Below the pieces are notes generated by a model, which worked only from the letters and a program-made list of their open reading frames with translations, was not told where the DNA came from and searched no databases. The position numbers and the translations under genes are program-made. 64,000 nucleotides of DNA from Pseudacidovorax sp. (GTDB lineage: Bacteria; Pseudomonadota; Gammaproteobacteria; Burkholderiales; Burkholderiaceae_C), in assembly GCF_017991995.1 (NCBI RefSeq), contig NZ_JAGOPN010000003.1, forward strand, positions 310,001 to 374,000. The letters run 5' to 3'. Of the stretch, positions 27,760-36,440 are shown piece by piece. Numbering within the stretch: the stretch's first letter is position 1; each line of letters starts with the position of its first letter.

Positions 27760-29070
27760 TCAGGCTCCCGCTTTCTCGGCAGCCTTGAGGGCGCGCTTGA
27801 GGTCGTCGATCAGGTCGTCCGCATCCTCCAGACCGATCGACAGGCGGATCGTCCCCTGGCCGATGCCGGCGCCTGCCAGCGCCTCGTCGCTCATGCGGAA
27901 GTGCGTGGTGCTGGCCGGATGGATCACCAGCGAGCGGCAGTCGCCCACGTTGGCCAGGTGGCTGAACAGCCGCAGCGCCTCGATGAAGGCCTTGCCCTGC
28001 GCCCGGCTGCCCTTGATGTCGAAGCTGAACACCGCCCCCGCGCCGCGCGCGCCGCCGCGCAGCAGGCGACCGGCCAGTGCATGGCTGGGGTGCGATTCCA
28101 GCAGCGGATGCCCCACGCGCGAGACGAAGGGGTGGCTGGCCAGGAACTGCACGACGCGCTCGGTGTTGGCCACGTGGCGCTCCATGCGCAGCGGCAGCGT
28201 CTCGATGCCCTGCAGGATCAGCCATGCCGTGTGCGGGCTCATGGCCGCGCCGAAGTCCCGCAGGCCTTCGCGGCGCGCGCGCAGCAGGAAGGCGCCCACG
28301 GTGCTCTCCTCGCTGAACACCATGCCGTGGAAGCCGTCGTAGCCTTGCGTCAGCTCGGGAAAGCGGCCGGAGGCCTCCCAGTCGAAGCTGCCGCCGTCGA
28401 CCAGCACGCCGCCGATCACCGTGCCGTGGCCCGACAGGAACTTGGTGGCGGAGTGGTAGACCAGGTCCGCGCCCCAGTCGAAGGGCTTGATGAGGTAGGG
28501 CGAGGTGAGCGTCGAATCGACCAGCAGCGGCACCTTGGCCTCGCGCGCGATCTGGGCGATGGTGGGAATGTCCAGCACATCCAGGCCGGGATTGCCGACG
28601 GTCTCGCCGAAGAGCAGCTTCGTCTCGGGGCGGATGGCGGCGCGCCAGCCGTTGATGTCGCCGGGCTTGACGAAGGTGGTCTCGATGCCGAAGCGCCGCA
28701 TCGTGTAGTGCAGAAGGTTCTGCGAGCCGCCATAGAGCGCCGTGCTGGCCACGATGTGCGAGCCCGCGCCCATCAGCGTGGCCACGGCCAGGTGCAGTGC
28801 GGCCTGGCCGCTGGCGGTCGCGATGGCGCCGATGCCGCCTTCGAGCGCCGCCACCCGTTGCTCCAGCACCGCATTGGTCGGGTTGCTGATGCGGCTGTAG
28901 ACGTGGCCCGCGCGCTCCAGGTTGAACAGCGCCGCCGCATGGTCGCTGGACTCGAAGACGAAGGAGGTCGTCAGGTGGATGGGCACCGCGCGGGCGCCGG
29001 TGGCCGGGTCGGGCGCCGCGCCGGCATGCAGCGCCAGGGTGTCGAAGCCGGGGTCGGAATAGCCGCTCAT
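27760..29070 (-). CDS. metY: O-acetylhomoserine (thiol)-lyase family enzyme
   Basis: 436 residues, a PLP enzyme of the Cys/Met metabolism family with the longer MetY-type length. Motifs: GFDTLALHAG at the N-terminus, YSRISNPTNAVLEQRVAALE, ASGQAALHLA, and the PLP-lysine HSATKFLSGHGTVIGG. It would form homocysteine from O-acetylhomoserine and sulfide, or handle a related substrate. ATG 29070 (MSGYSD) is preferred over an upstream in-frame start because the family conservation begins with GFDTLALHAG. Confidence 0.92.
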   Translation of the reverse strand: MSGYSDPGFDTLALHAGAAPDPATGARAVPIHLTTSFVFESSDHAAALFNLERAGHVYSRISNPTNAVLEQRVAALEGGIGAIATASGQAALHLAVATLMGAGSHIVASTALYGGSQNLLHYTMRRFGIETTFVKPGDINGWRAAIRPETKLLFGETVGNPGLDVLDIPTIAQIAREAKVPLLVDSTLTSPYLIKPFDWGADLVYHSATKFLSGHGTVIGGVLVDGGSFDWEASGRFPELTQGYDGFHGMVFSEESTVGAFLLRARREGLRDFGAAMSPHTAWLILQGIETLPLRMERHVANTERVVQFLASHPFVSRVGHPLLESHPSHALAGRLLRGGARGAGAVFSFDIKGSRAQGKAFIEALRLFSHLANVGDCRSLVIHPASTTHFRMSDEALAGAGIGQGTIRLSIGLEDADDLIDDLKRALKAAEKAGA

Positions 29071-29229
29071 GGCTGGGCTCCGAGCATGGGGCGTGCGCAA
29101 AGGCGAGGTATCAAGCGTGTCTCCTTGTCAGTACCTGCGGGCTGGCCCTGAGAAAAGTGTCGAGGCCGGGCGCCAGTCGCAAGGGATTGTGGGCTATATT
29201 TTCAGGACGGTTTCTTGAGGAGCATCCCG

Positions 29230-29697
29230 ATGAAAGTCAGCGACATCCTGCGCGTGAAGGGCAACACGCTCTACACGATCGGCCCCGACGATCCGCTGGC
29301 CGAGGCGGTGGGCATCATGGCGGACAAGGACATCGGCTCGCTGGTGGTCATGTCCCATGGCGACCTCGTCGGCATGCTCACCTTCCGCGAGGTCATCCTG
29401 CAGCTCCAGCGCAACGGCGGCGCCATCGGCGACACCCGGGTGCGTACGGCCATGGACGATGCGCCGCTGACCTGCACCAACGGGACCGACCTCGACGAGG
29501 TCCGCCGCATGATGCTGGAGCGCCATGCCCGCTACATGCCGGTGATGGACAAGCGGATGCTGATGGGCGTGATCAGCTTCTACGACGTGGCGAAGGCCGT
29601 GGTGGACAGCCAGAACTTCGAGAACAAGATGCTCAAGGCCTACATCCGCGACTGGCCTGCGGAAGAAGAGAACGCGCAGAACCAGCCCTCGCTCTGA
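29230..29697 (+). CDS. Two-CBS-domain protein
   Basis: 155 residues consisting almost entirely of two CBS motifs (about 1-60 and 75-135): VSDILRVKGNTLYTI with DKDIGSLVVM, and RTAMDDAPLTCTNGTDLDEV with RHARYMPVMD. Such pairs bind adenine nucleotides or SAM and act as sensors; the partner is unknown. The GAGGAG ribosome site at 29217-29222 fixes the ATG at 29230. A clear terminator follows, so it is probably monocistronic. Confidence 0.9.
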   Translation: MKVSDILRVKGNTLYTIGPDDPLAEAVGIMADKDIGSLVVMSHGDLVGMLTFREVILQLQRNGGAIGDTRVRTAMDDAPLTCTNGTDLDEVRRMMLERHARYMPVMDKRMLMGVISFYDVAKAVVDSQNFENKMLKAYIRDWPAEEENAQNQPSL

Positions 29698-29716
29698 GGC
29701 GAGGCCGCGTCAAGAC

Positions 29717-29752
29717 AAGCCGCGTCGCCTGCTCGGGTACGCGGCTTTTTTG
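29717..29752 (+). terminator. Rho-independent terminator of the CBS gene
   Basis: A 9-bp stem (AAGCCGCGT at 29717-29725 with its complement at 29739-29747), a 13-base loop and a T-rich tail. It lies 20 bases after the CBS-protein stop codon and before the convergent PHA depolymerase gene. Confidence 0.85.
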
Positions 29753-29779
29753 CGGCCGTGTGGAGGCGACAGAAGGACG

Positions 29780-31006
29780 TCACCCCAGTTCAGCGGCTTG
29801 ATGGATTGTTTCGCGCACCTGCGGATAGATCTGCGCATTCCACTTGCTGCCGCTGAACACGCCGTAGTGGCCCACGCCCGCCTGCAGGTGGTGCGCCTTG
29901 AGGTAGGGCCGGATGCTGCTGCACAGGTCTTGCGCCGCTACCGTCTGGCCCACGGCGCAGATGTCGTCGCGCTCGCCCTCCACGGTGAGCAGGGCGGTGC
30001 GTCGGATGGCCCGCGGGTCGACGCGGCGGCCGGCGACGGTGAGTTCGCCGCGCGGCAGGTCGTAGGTCTGGAAGACCCGCTCCACCGTCTCCAGGTAGAA
30101 CTCGGCCGGCAGGTCGTTGACGGCGAAGTACTCCTCATAGAAGGTGCGGATCGCCTGGGCCTTGTCCATTTCGCCCTCGACAAGATGGGCATAGAGGCGG
30201 CGGAACTGCTCCTTGTGCCGCTCCATGTTCATGCTCATGAACGCCGACAGCTGCACGAAGCCCGGGTAAACCCGGCGCATGAAGCCGGCATGCGGCAGCG
30301 GCACATGGCTGATCAGGTTGCGCTCGAACCAGTCGATGGGCCGCTCGGTGGCCAGCCGGTTGACCTGGGTCGGGTTGATGCGGCAATCCACCGGCCCGGC
30401 CATCAGCGTCAGGCTGCGCGGGGCGGCGGGGTCGTCGTCCTCGGCCATCAGTGCGGTGGCGGCCAGGGCGGCCACGCAAGGTTGGCACACCGCCACCAGG
30501 TGCACGCCAGGCCCGACCGCGCGCAGGAAGTCCATCAGCTGCAGCGTGTACTCGTCCAGGCCGAAGCGGCCATGGGCCAGCGACACATCGCGCGCGTTGT
30601 GCCAGTCGGTGATGTAGACGTCGTGGTCGCGCAGCAGGGTGCGCACCGTTTCGCGCAGCAGGGTGGCGAAATGGCCCGACAACGGTGCGGCCAGCAGCAC
30701 GGGGGGCTCCGCTGGTGCATCGGCCGGCCGCAATTTGCGAAAGCGCAGCAATGTGCCGAAAGGGGCCTGGAGGGCCTTTTCCTCGACCACGGGCACGGCC
30801 TCGCCGTTGGTCGTCACCTCGCGGATGCCGTAGTCGGGACGCTGGTGGGTGAGCTTGAGCCGGTCGAAGACGTCCATCGCCGCCGACAGGCGCCGGGGAA
30901 TGGTGCGCTCGTTGCCCGCGGCAAAGAGGGCATGTCCGAAGAAGTGCGACAGCTGCCGCAGCGGCGACAGCAGGTCGGCCTGCATTTGATAGGCCTGGTA
31001 CAGCAT
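29780..31006 (-). CDS. phaZ: Intracellular polyhydroxyalkanoate depolymerase
   Basis: 408 residues, the size of Ralstonia-type PhaZ. These depolymerases use a Cys nucleophile; here the VCQPCVA motif places Cys at 174 and 177. Other family features are MLYQAYQMQADLLSPLR at the start, YITDWHNARDV, and FSGSKWNAQIYPQVRE at the end. It mobilises PHA from granules made by the phaC-phaA products about 18 kb away. ATG 31006 starts at the conserved N-terminus. It is divergent from the GST gene, whose promoter region carries a sigma-54 motif. Confidence 0.94.
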   Translation of the reverse strand: MLYQAYQMQADLLSPLRQLSHFFGHALFAAGNERTIPRRLSAAMDVFDRLKLTHQRPDYGIREVTTNGEAVPVVEEKALQAPFGTLLRFRKLRPADAPAEPPVLLAAPLSGHFATLLRETVRTLLRDHDVYITDWHNARDVSLAHGRFGLDEYTLQLMDFLRAVGPGVHLVAVCQPCVAALAATALMAEDDDPAAPRSLTLMAGPVDCRINPTQVNRLATERPIDWFERNLISHVPLPHAGFMRRVYPGFVQLSAFMSMNMERHKEQFRRLYAHLVEGEMDKAQAIRTFYEEYFAVNDLPAEFYLETVERVFQTYDLPRGELTVAGRRVDPRAIRRTALLTVEGERDDICAVGQTVAAQDLCSSIRPYLKAHHLQAGVGHYGVFSGSKWNAQIYPQVRETIHQAAELG

Positions 31007-31071
31007 GCCCCGGTCAAGGCAAGTTGCGGGCCAAGCCGGTGCACAGGCCGGCTGCGGCCCATGCACTGTTC

Positions 31072-31087
31072 TGGCACAGGCTTTGCA
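31072..31087 (+). promoter_or_regulatory. Sigma-54 promoter upstream of the GST gene
   Basis: TGGCAC-N5-TTGCA, an exact match to the -24/-12 consensus, with GG at 31073-31074 and GC at 31085-31086 (12-base spacing). Transcription should start near 31098, leaving a leader of about 26 bases before the GST ATG at 31124, with a GGAG ribosome site in between. No enhancer-protein site is recognised in the 66 bases between it and phaZ. Confidence 0.7.
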
Positions 31088-31123
31088 CTGCTGCCGGTGG
31101 AGTCACCGACTGGAGCATTCGAC

Positions 31124-31780
31124 ATGGCCAAGGCCGTTCTCACCATCAGCAGCAAGAACTACGGCGCGTGGGCCCTCCGCGGGTGGCTGATGTGCAGGCT
31201 GGCGGGTCTGGATTTCGTCGAGAAGGTCATCCCGCCCGACGATCCGGCCATGAAGGCGGAGATGCTGTTGCTGTCCTCGTCCATGCTCGTGCCCTCGTTG
31301 GAGCATCGGGGCATCCGGGTGTGGGACACCATGGCCATCGGCGAGTACCTGCACGAGAACTTCCCCAAGGCCGGCCTGCTGCCAACCGATGCAGCCGCCC
31401 GCGCCCACTGCCGGGCGATCTGCGGCGAGATGCATTCGGGCTTCTCAGCCCTGCGCGGCGCCTTGCCCATGAACATCAAGGCCCGCTTCAAGGACTTCAA
31501 GGTGTGGTCGCGCGCACAGGCCGACATCGACCGCATCGTGGCGATCTGGCGCGAATGCCTGTCGACCTATGGCGGCCCCTTCCTCTTCGGCGATCGGCCG
31601 GGCCTGGCCGATGCGATGTATGCGCCGGTGGTGACGCGCTTTCGCAGCTACGGCGTGGCGCTGGACGACCTGTGCGCGTCCTACAGCCAGCAGGTGCTGG
31701 AACTGCCGGCCATGCGCGAATGGATGGCCGCGGCCCTGCAGGAGCCCGAAGAGATCGACGAGCTCGACGCGGAGTTCTGA
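31124..31780 (+). CDS. Glutathione S-transferase family protein
   Basis: 218 residues. The thioredoxin-like N-terminal half holds SSKNYGAWALRGWLMCRLAG, SSSMLVPSLEHRGIRVW and DTMAIGEYLHENFP; the helical half includes RPGLADAMYAPVVTRF. It probably conjugates or isomerises a substrate with glutathione; the substrate is unknown. A consensus sigma-54 promoter directly upstream suggests expression under an activator such as NtrC, unusual for a GST. The gene is divergent from phaZ and convergent with mogA. Confidence 0.87.
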   Translation: MAKAVLTISSKNYGAWALRGWLMCRLAGLDFVEKVIPPDDPAMKAEMLLLSSSMLVPSLEHRGIRVWDTMAIGEYLHENFPKAGLLPTDAAARAHCRAICGEMHSGFSALRGALPMNIKARFKDFKVWSRAQADIDRIVAIWRECLSTYGGPFLFGDRPGLADAMYAPVVTRFRSYGVALDDLCASYSQQVLELPAMREWMAAALQEPEEIDELDAEF

Positions 31781-31828
31781 GCGCGTGCCGGCGCCTGGCG
31801 TGGCCAGGCGGGCAGGGAAGAAAAGTGC

Positions 31829-32428
31829 TCAGTCGCGGGCCGGCCGAATCGCCGACTTGGGCCGGAATGCCTTACAGACGTCGTCGTGCGTTTCGAGGTA
31901 GGGCCCGCCGATCAGGTCGATGCAGTAGGGCACGGCCGCGAAGATGCCGGGCACGATCTGGCTGCCATCGGCCGCCTTGAGGCCCTCCAGCGTCTCGGCG
32001 ATGGACTTGGGCTGGCCGGGCAGGTTGATGATCAGGCTGCGATCGCGGATCACCGCCACCTGGCGCGACAGGATCGCCGTGGGCACGAAACGCAGGCCGA
32101 TCTGCCGCATCTGTTCGCCGAATCCGGGCATCTCCTTGTGCGCGACGGCCAGCGTGGCCTCGGGCGTGACGTCGCGCAGGGCGGGGCCGGTGCCGCCAGT
32201 GGTCAGCACCAGGCTGCAGCCGGCATCCACCAGCTCGACCAGCGCGGCGCTGATGCGCTCGGCCTCGTCAGGAATCAGCCGCGGCTCGAAGGCGATGGGG
32301 TTCTTGAGCGCCCGCGTCAGCCAGTCCTGCAGCGCGGGCAGGCCCTTGTCCTCGTAGACGCCGCTGCTGGCGCGGTCGCTGACCGAGACGATGCCGATCC
32401 TGACCGGCGCGAAATCGGCGCCGTCCAT
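31829..32428 (-). CDS. mogA: Molybdopterin adenylyltransferase
   Basis: 199 residues of the MogA family. It adenylates molybdopterin before molybdenum insertion. Motifs: VSVSDRASSGVYEDKG, LVLTTGGTGPALRDVTPEAT and IINLPGQPKSIAETL. Its start shares one base with the stop of darP (TGATG), indicating coupled translation and fixing the start at 32428. The product is needed for molybdoenzymes such as the nitrate reductase encoded about 10 kb away. Confidence 0.94.
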   Translation of the reverse strand: MDGADFAPVRIGIVSVSDRASSGVYEDKGLPALQDWLTRALKNPIAFEPRLIPDEAERISAALVELVDAGCSLVLTTGGTGPALRDVTPEATLAVAHKEMPGFGEQMRQIGLRFVPTAILSRQVAVIRDRSLIINLPGQPKSIAETLEGLKAADGSQIVPGIFAAVPYCIDLIGGPYLETHDDVCKAFRPKSAIRPARD

Positions 32429-33084
32429 CAGGCGTCTTCCTCGCGCGACTGGGCCGCGGCCTGGTCGGCATGGTCGTCGTCCCCATGCACCGACAGTTGC
32501 TCGCGGATGCGCTGGAACAGCTCGCGGAAGGCCTTGCCCTGGCGGGGCGCCTCGCCGGGCTTGCCGGCCTGGTGGTCCTTGCGGGCTTGGCGCACCAGGG
32601 CCCGCATCTGCTGGGCGTCCGTGCCCGGGTGCGTCTCGATCCAGGCGCCCAGGGCATCGTCGTCGGCCAGCAGGCGCTCGCGCCATTGCTCGGCCTCGTG
32701 CAGCATGGCGGTGGCATGGGCGGGGCCGCGGGCCTGCTCGTCGAGGGCGGTGCGCACGGCCTCCAGCGTCTCGGGGTCCAGCTTGCGCATCAGCTTGCCT
32801 ACGAACTGCGACTGCCGCCGGCGGCCTTCGAAGTTGGTGATGCGGCCGAGTTCCTTGAGGGCTTCGATGAGCCGATCGGGCAGTCGCAGGCGCTCGCGGG
32901 CTTCGCCGCGCAGCGTGAGCAGGGCCTCGCCCAGCGCCTGCACTTCGGCGCTTTCGCGCTTGAGGTCGGTCTTGCTGGTCTCGATGCCGCCCTTGAGCTC
33001 GCGCTTGTATTCGATGTCGAGTTCGCTGCCTTCGGCGACGAACTGGCCACGGACGAAGTAGCCTTTTTTGGGTTTGCGGGGCAT
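32428..33084 (-). CDS. darP: Ribosome-associated 50S assembly factor DarP (YjgA)
   Basis: 218 residues of the DUF615 family; E. coli is about 183, so this one has longer charged ends. Conserved core: SKTDLKRESAEVQALGEAL, LPDRLIEALKELGRITNFEG, RRRQSQFVGKLMRK. DarP helps late assembly of the large ribosomal subunit. The ATG at 33084 (MPRKPKKGY) is preferred over an in-frame start 17 codons upstream. It is divergent from pmbA, as in E. coli, and coupled to mogA. Confidence 0.92.
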   Translation of the reverse strand: MPRKPKKGYFVRGQFVAEGSELDIEYKRELKGGIETSKTDLKRESAEVQALGEALLTLRGEARERLRLPDRLIEALKELGRITNFEGRRRQSQFVGKLMRKLDPETLEAVRTALDEQARGPAHATAMLHEAEQWRERLLADDDALGAWIETHPGTDAQQMRALVRQARKDHQAGKPGEAPRQGKAFRELFQRIREQLSVHGDDDHADQAAAQSREEDA

Positions 33085-33145
33085 GGCGGGGGAATTGGGT
33101 GCGCCGCCCGGCCATCGGGGGCGCGTCGCTATCATTGTCCCTCAC

Positions 33146-34516
33146 ATGAGCACCACCACTTCGCGCGCGGAAAGCGGCTTCGCCTACAGCCGAGATTACT
33201 TCGAGAACCTGGTCGACACCGCCCTGGCCCATGCCAAGAAGCTGGGTGCCACCGATGCCGGCGCCGAGGCGTCCGAAGGCTGCGGACTGAGCGTCTCGGT
33301 GCGCAAGGGTCAGCTCGAGAACGTGGAGCGCAACCGCGACAAGTCGCTGGGCGTCACCGTCTACGTGGGCAACCGGCGTGGCAATGCCAGCACCTCCGAC
33401 TTCTCGGAAGCGGCCATCCGCCAGACGGTGCAGGCGGCGTACGACATCGCCCGCTTCACGGCCGAGGACCCGGTCGGCGGCCTGCCCGACGAGGCGGACA
33501 TCGCCAAGGACCATCCGGAACTGGACCTCTTCCATCCCTGGGCCATCGACAGCGAAGGTGCTGCCAAGCTCGCGCTGGAATGTGAGGCCGCAGCCTTGAG
33601 CACCGACCGCCGCATCACCAACAGCGAAGGCGCGGGCGTGTCGGCTCAGCAGAGCCATTTCTTCAGTGCGCACACGCATGGCTTCCGCGGCGGCTATGCC
33701 AGCTCGCGCCATTCGATCTCGGTCGCGCCCATTGCCGGCCGCGGCGACGACATGCAGCGCGACGCGTGGTACAGCTCCATGCGCTCTGCGGATGAGCTGG
33801 CCTCGCCGCAGGCCGTGGGCCGCTATGCGGCCGAGCGGGCGCTGAGCCGGCTGAAGTCGCGCAAGATCAAGACCACCGAATGTCCCGTGCTGTTCGAGTC
33901 GCCGCTGGCTGCCGGCCTGCTGGGTGGGCTGGTGCAGGCCGTCAGTGGCGGATCGCTGTACCGGCGCAGCACCTTCCTGCTCGACTCGCTGGGCAAGGAT
34001 GTGCTGCCCTCGCACATCGACGTGACGGAAGACCCCCACATCCGCCGCGGCAAGGGCAGCGCGCCCTTCGATGACGAGGGTGTGATCACCCGCGCGCGCA
34101 CCGTGGTCGACGCCGGACGGCTGGAGGGCTACTTCCTGTCGACCTATTCGGCCCGCAAGCTGGGCATGAAGACCACGGGCAATGCCGGTGGCTCGCACAA
34201 CCTGACGCTGCGCTCGCGCCTGACCGACCCGGCCGACGACCTGGACGCCATGCTGCGCAAGCTGGGCACCGGCCTGTTCGTCATCGAGCTGATGGGCCAG
34301 GGCGTCAACTACGTCACCGGCGACTATTCGCGCGGCGCGAGCGGCTTCTGGGTCGAGAACGGGCAGATCGCGTTCCCGGTGCAGGAGATCACCATCGCCG
34401 GCAACCTCAAGTCGATGCTGATGGGCATCCAGGCCGTGGGGGCCGACGCCTACAACTACGGCGCCAAGACGGTCGGGTCGATGCTGATCGACCGCATGAA
34501 GGTGGCCGGGGCCTGA
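33146..34516 (+). CDS. pmbA: PmbA/TldE, TldD partner peptidase subunit
   Basis: 456 residues of the TldD/PmbA family. It keeps the family core (SEGCGLSVSVRKGQLENVER, GYFLSTYSARKLGMKTTGNA, NYVTGDYSRGASGFWVENGQ). PmbA pairs with TldD, which carries the zinc site, to process microcin precursors and cut unfolded peptides. ATG 33146 was chosen over a longer in-frame start that overlaps the darP promoter region. It is convergent with a LysR gene four bases away. Confidence 0.94.
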   Translation: MSTTTSRAESGFAYSRDYFENLVDTALAHAKKLGATDAGAEASEGCGLSVSVRKGQLENVERNRDKSLGVTVYVGNRRGNASTSDFSEAAIRQTVQAAYDIARFTAEDPVGGLPDEADIAKDHPELDLFHPWAIDSEGAAKLALECEAAALSTDRRITNSEGAGVSAQQSHFFSAHTHGFRGGYASSRHSISVAPIAGRGDDMQRDAWYSSMRSADELASPQAVGRYAAERALSRLKSRKIKTTECPVLFESPLAAGLLGGLVQAVSGGSLYRRSTFLLDSLGKDVLPSHIDVTEDPHIRRGKGSAPFDDEGVITRARTVVDAGRLEGYFLSTYSARKLGMKTTGNAGGSHNLTLRSRLTDPADDLDAMLRKLGTGLFVIELMGQGVNYVTGDYSRGASGFWVENGQIAFPVQEITIAGNLKSMLMGIQAVGADAYNYGAKTVGSMLIDRMKVAGA

Positions 34517-34520
34517 GGGT

Positions 34521-35426
34521 TCAGGCGCTGCGCGCCGCCTCCGGCAGGGCCGTGAGGTGCGCGAGCAGCGTGCGCGCCTGAGGCGACAGCGTCGCCTCGT
34601 CGCGCACGCAGGCCCGCAGTTGGCGGCCTGCCCATTCATCTGCCAAGGGCACCCGCGCCAGTGCCATGGTGCGCGCGCACCGCGCTGCCGCCGTGTGCGG
34701 CACCACCCCGGCGCCGATGCCCTGCGCGGCCATGCGGCACACCGCGTCGAAACTGCGCACCCGCGCCCGGTAGCGCGACGGCAGCCCGGCTGCACGGATC
34801 TGGCGGCTGATGTGTTCCTGCAGCGGATTGCCGGCGGCCAATCCCACCCATTCCGCATCGCCCAGCTCGGAGAGCGCTGCGCGGCGCCGACGGGCCAGCG
34901 CATGGCCGCGCGGCAGCACCAGCACCAGGTCGTCGCGGCGGAAGGCGTGGTCTTCCAGGCCGCCGAAGTCGGCGAGCTGCGAGGCAATGCCGATGTCCGC
35001 CAGGCCGGCGCGCACCGCATCCGCTACATCGGCGCTGGCGCGTTCGTCCAGGTCCACCGAGACCTGCGGATGCGCCGCCAGGAAGTCGGCCAGGGGACCC
35101 GGCAGGTGCTCCATCAGCGCGGCGGTGTTGGCCAGCAGGCGCACGCGGCTGCGCAGGCCCTGGCCGTGCTCGGCCATCTCGCCATACAGGCACTGCATCT
35201 GCGCCAGCACTGTGCGGGCATGGTGCAGCAACGTGCGGCCCGCCTCGGTGGGTGTCACGCCCGCCGCATGGCGATGCAGCAGCGGGCCGCCCAGCGCCTG
35301 CTCCATGCCGCGCACCCGCTGGCTGGCGGAGGCCAGCGTCATGGGGGCTCGGTCGGCGCCGCGGGTGAGGCTGCCGGCCTCGACCACGTGGACGAAGAGG
35401 CGCAGGTCGGTCAGGTCGAATCGCAT
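34521..35426 (-). CDS. LysR family transcriptional regulator
   Basis: 301 residues. The N-terminal helix-turn-helix (FDLTDLRLFVHVVEAGSLTR, residues about 3-60) is followed by a LysR effector domain with a RYRARVRSFDAVCRMAAQG segment. It lies divergent to the TauE-type permease gene across a 213-base gap, the usual arrangement for a LysR regulator and its target, so control of that permease is inferred. ATG 35426 begins right at the conserved DNA-binding domain. Confidence 0.9.
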   Translation of the reverse strand: MRFDLTDLRLFVHVVEAGSLTRGADRAPMTLASASQRVRGMEQALGGPLLHRHAAGVTPTEAGRTLLHHARTVLAQMQCLYGEMAEHGQGLRSRVRLLANTAALMEHLPGPLADFLAAHPQVSVDLDERASADVADAVRAGLADIGIASQLADFGGLEDHAFRRDDLVLVLPRGHALARRRRAALSELGDAEWVGLAAGNPLQEHISRQIRAAGLPSRYRARVRSFDAVCRMAAQGIGAGVVPHTAAARCARTMALARVPLADEWAGRQLRACVRDEATLSPQARTLLAHLTALPEAARSA

Positions 35427-35639
35427 GGGGCACAAGTTAGCACGCGAGGGCGGCCGCGGGGGTGGCCGGCGGCCGCCCTCAGGCATGGCCATAGGGGGCT
35501 GCGTTTCTTCCGCATTGGCGGGGAGCGGCCGGGGCGGCCAGACTTCGGGCCTTCACCCACTGCGTCGCCCTTGCCGACCCTCACGCCATGGCCCGTCCTT
35601 GCCACCCGCCGACTGCTGCATCGACCGGCCACGTGCGCC

Positions 35640-36398
35640 ATGTCGGCTGAGCTGTCCTCGGGCCCATTCTGGGCGCTGACCGCCGGCGTCTTCGTGCTCG
35701 CCGGGGCCGTGAAGGGGCTGCTCGGCCTGGGCCTGCCCACGCTGTCGATGGCCCTGCTCGCGCTCTGGATGCCGCCGGCCCAGGCGGCGGCGCTGCTGGT
35801 GCTGCCGTCGCTGGTGACCAATCTCTGGCAGGCCGGACCCTGGCGCGAGGCCTTGGCGCTGCTGCGCTGCACGATGGGTCTGCAGGTCGGCATGGCTGCA
35901 GGCACGCTGGGCGGACTGGCGGTTTGGGGCCCGCCTTCGGGTCGCAGCGGCGTGCTGCTGCTGGGGCTGGCGCTGATGGCCTATGCCGCCTGGGGCCTCG
36001 CCGGCCGTGCGGCGAGCTTGACGCCTGCGCAGGCGCGCTGGATGGGGCCGGCGGCCGGCTTGTTCACCGGCGTTCTGACAGCGCTCACCGGCGTGTTCGT
36101 GTTGCCCGTGGTGCCCTATCTGCAGGGCCTGGGGCTGCCGCGGGCCGCGTTGATGCGGGCGATGGGCCTGTCTTTCAGCACCTGCACACTGGCGCTGGGC
36201 ATCGGGCTGGCGGGCAATTCGGACGGCGTGCCGGCCGCGTCGTGGTGGCCTTCGCTGGCCTTGCTGGTGCCGGCCTGGCTCGGCATGGCGCTGGGGCGGC
36301 GTCTGCAGGCGCGCCTGCCGTTGCCGGTGTTCCGGCGCTGCTTCTTCGCCGGGCTCGCGCTGCTGGGCGGATGGATGGTGCTGCGCGGGGCAGTCTGA
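35640..36398 (+). CDS. TauE/SafE-type sulfite or anion exporter
   Basis: 252 residues with eight or so hydrophobic helices and the repeated glycine-rich motif of the TauE/SafE family (AGAVKGLLGLGLPTLSMAL in the first half, AGLFTGVLTALTGVFVLPVV in the second). Members export sulfite, sulfoacetate or related small organic anions. The ATG at 35640 begins before the first helix. Regulation by the divergent LysR gene is likely. The substrate is not determined by sequence. Confidence 0.85.
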   Translation: MSAELSSGPFWALTAGVFVLAGAVKGLLGLGLPTLSMALLALWMPPAQAAALLVLPSLVTNLWQAGPWREALALLRCTMGLQVGMAAGTLGGLAVWGPPSGRSGVLLLGLALMAYAAWGLAGRAASLTPAQARWMGPAAGLFTGVLTALTGVFVLPVVPYLQGLGLPRAALMRAMGLSFSTCTLALGIGLAGNSDGVPAASWWPSLALLVPAWLGMALGRRLQARLPLPVFRRCFFAGLALLGGWMVLRGAV

Positions 36399-36440
36399 GC
36401 GGATGCGGACTGGGCGCAGGCCCCGAACGGCGGCGCGCGT

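Noticed and set aside
29071-29229. Possible SAM riboswitch upstream of metY
   Set aside because: I searched the minus-strand leader for SAM-I and SAM-II type conserved segments and found none.
31792-31810. 8-bp hairpin between the GST gene and mogA
   Set aside because: The stem is perfect but no T-run follows on either strand, so a terminator is not supported.
31829-35020. A single long minus-strand frame that would fuse mogA to upstream sequence
   Set aside because: The upstream part runs antisense through pmbA and out of frame through darP; the mogA start is fixed by its TGATG overlap with darP.
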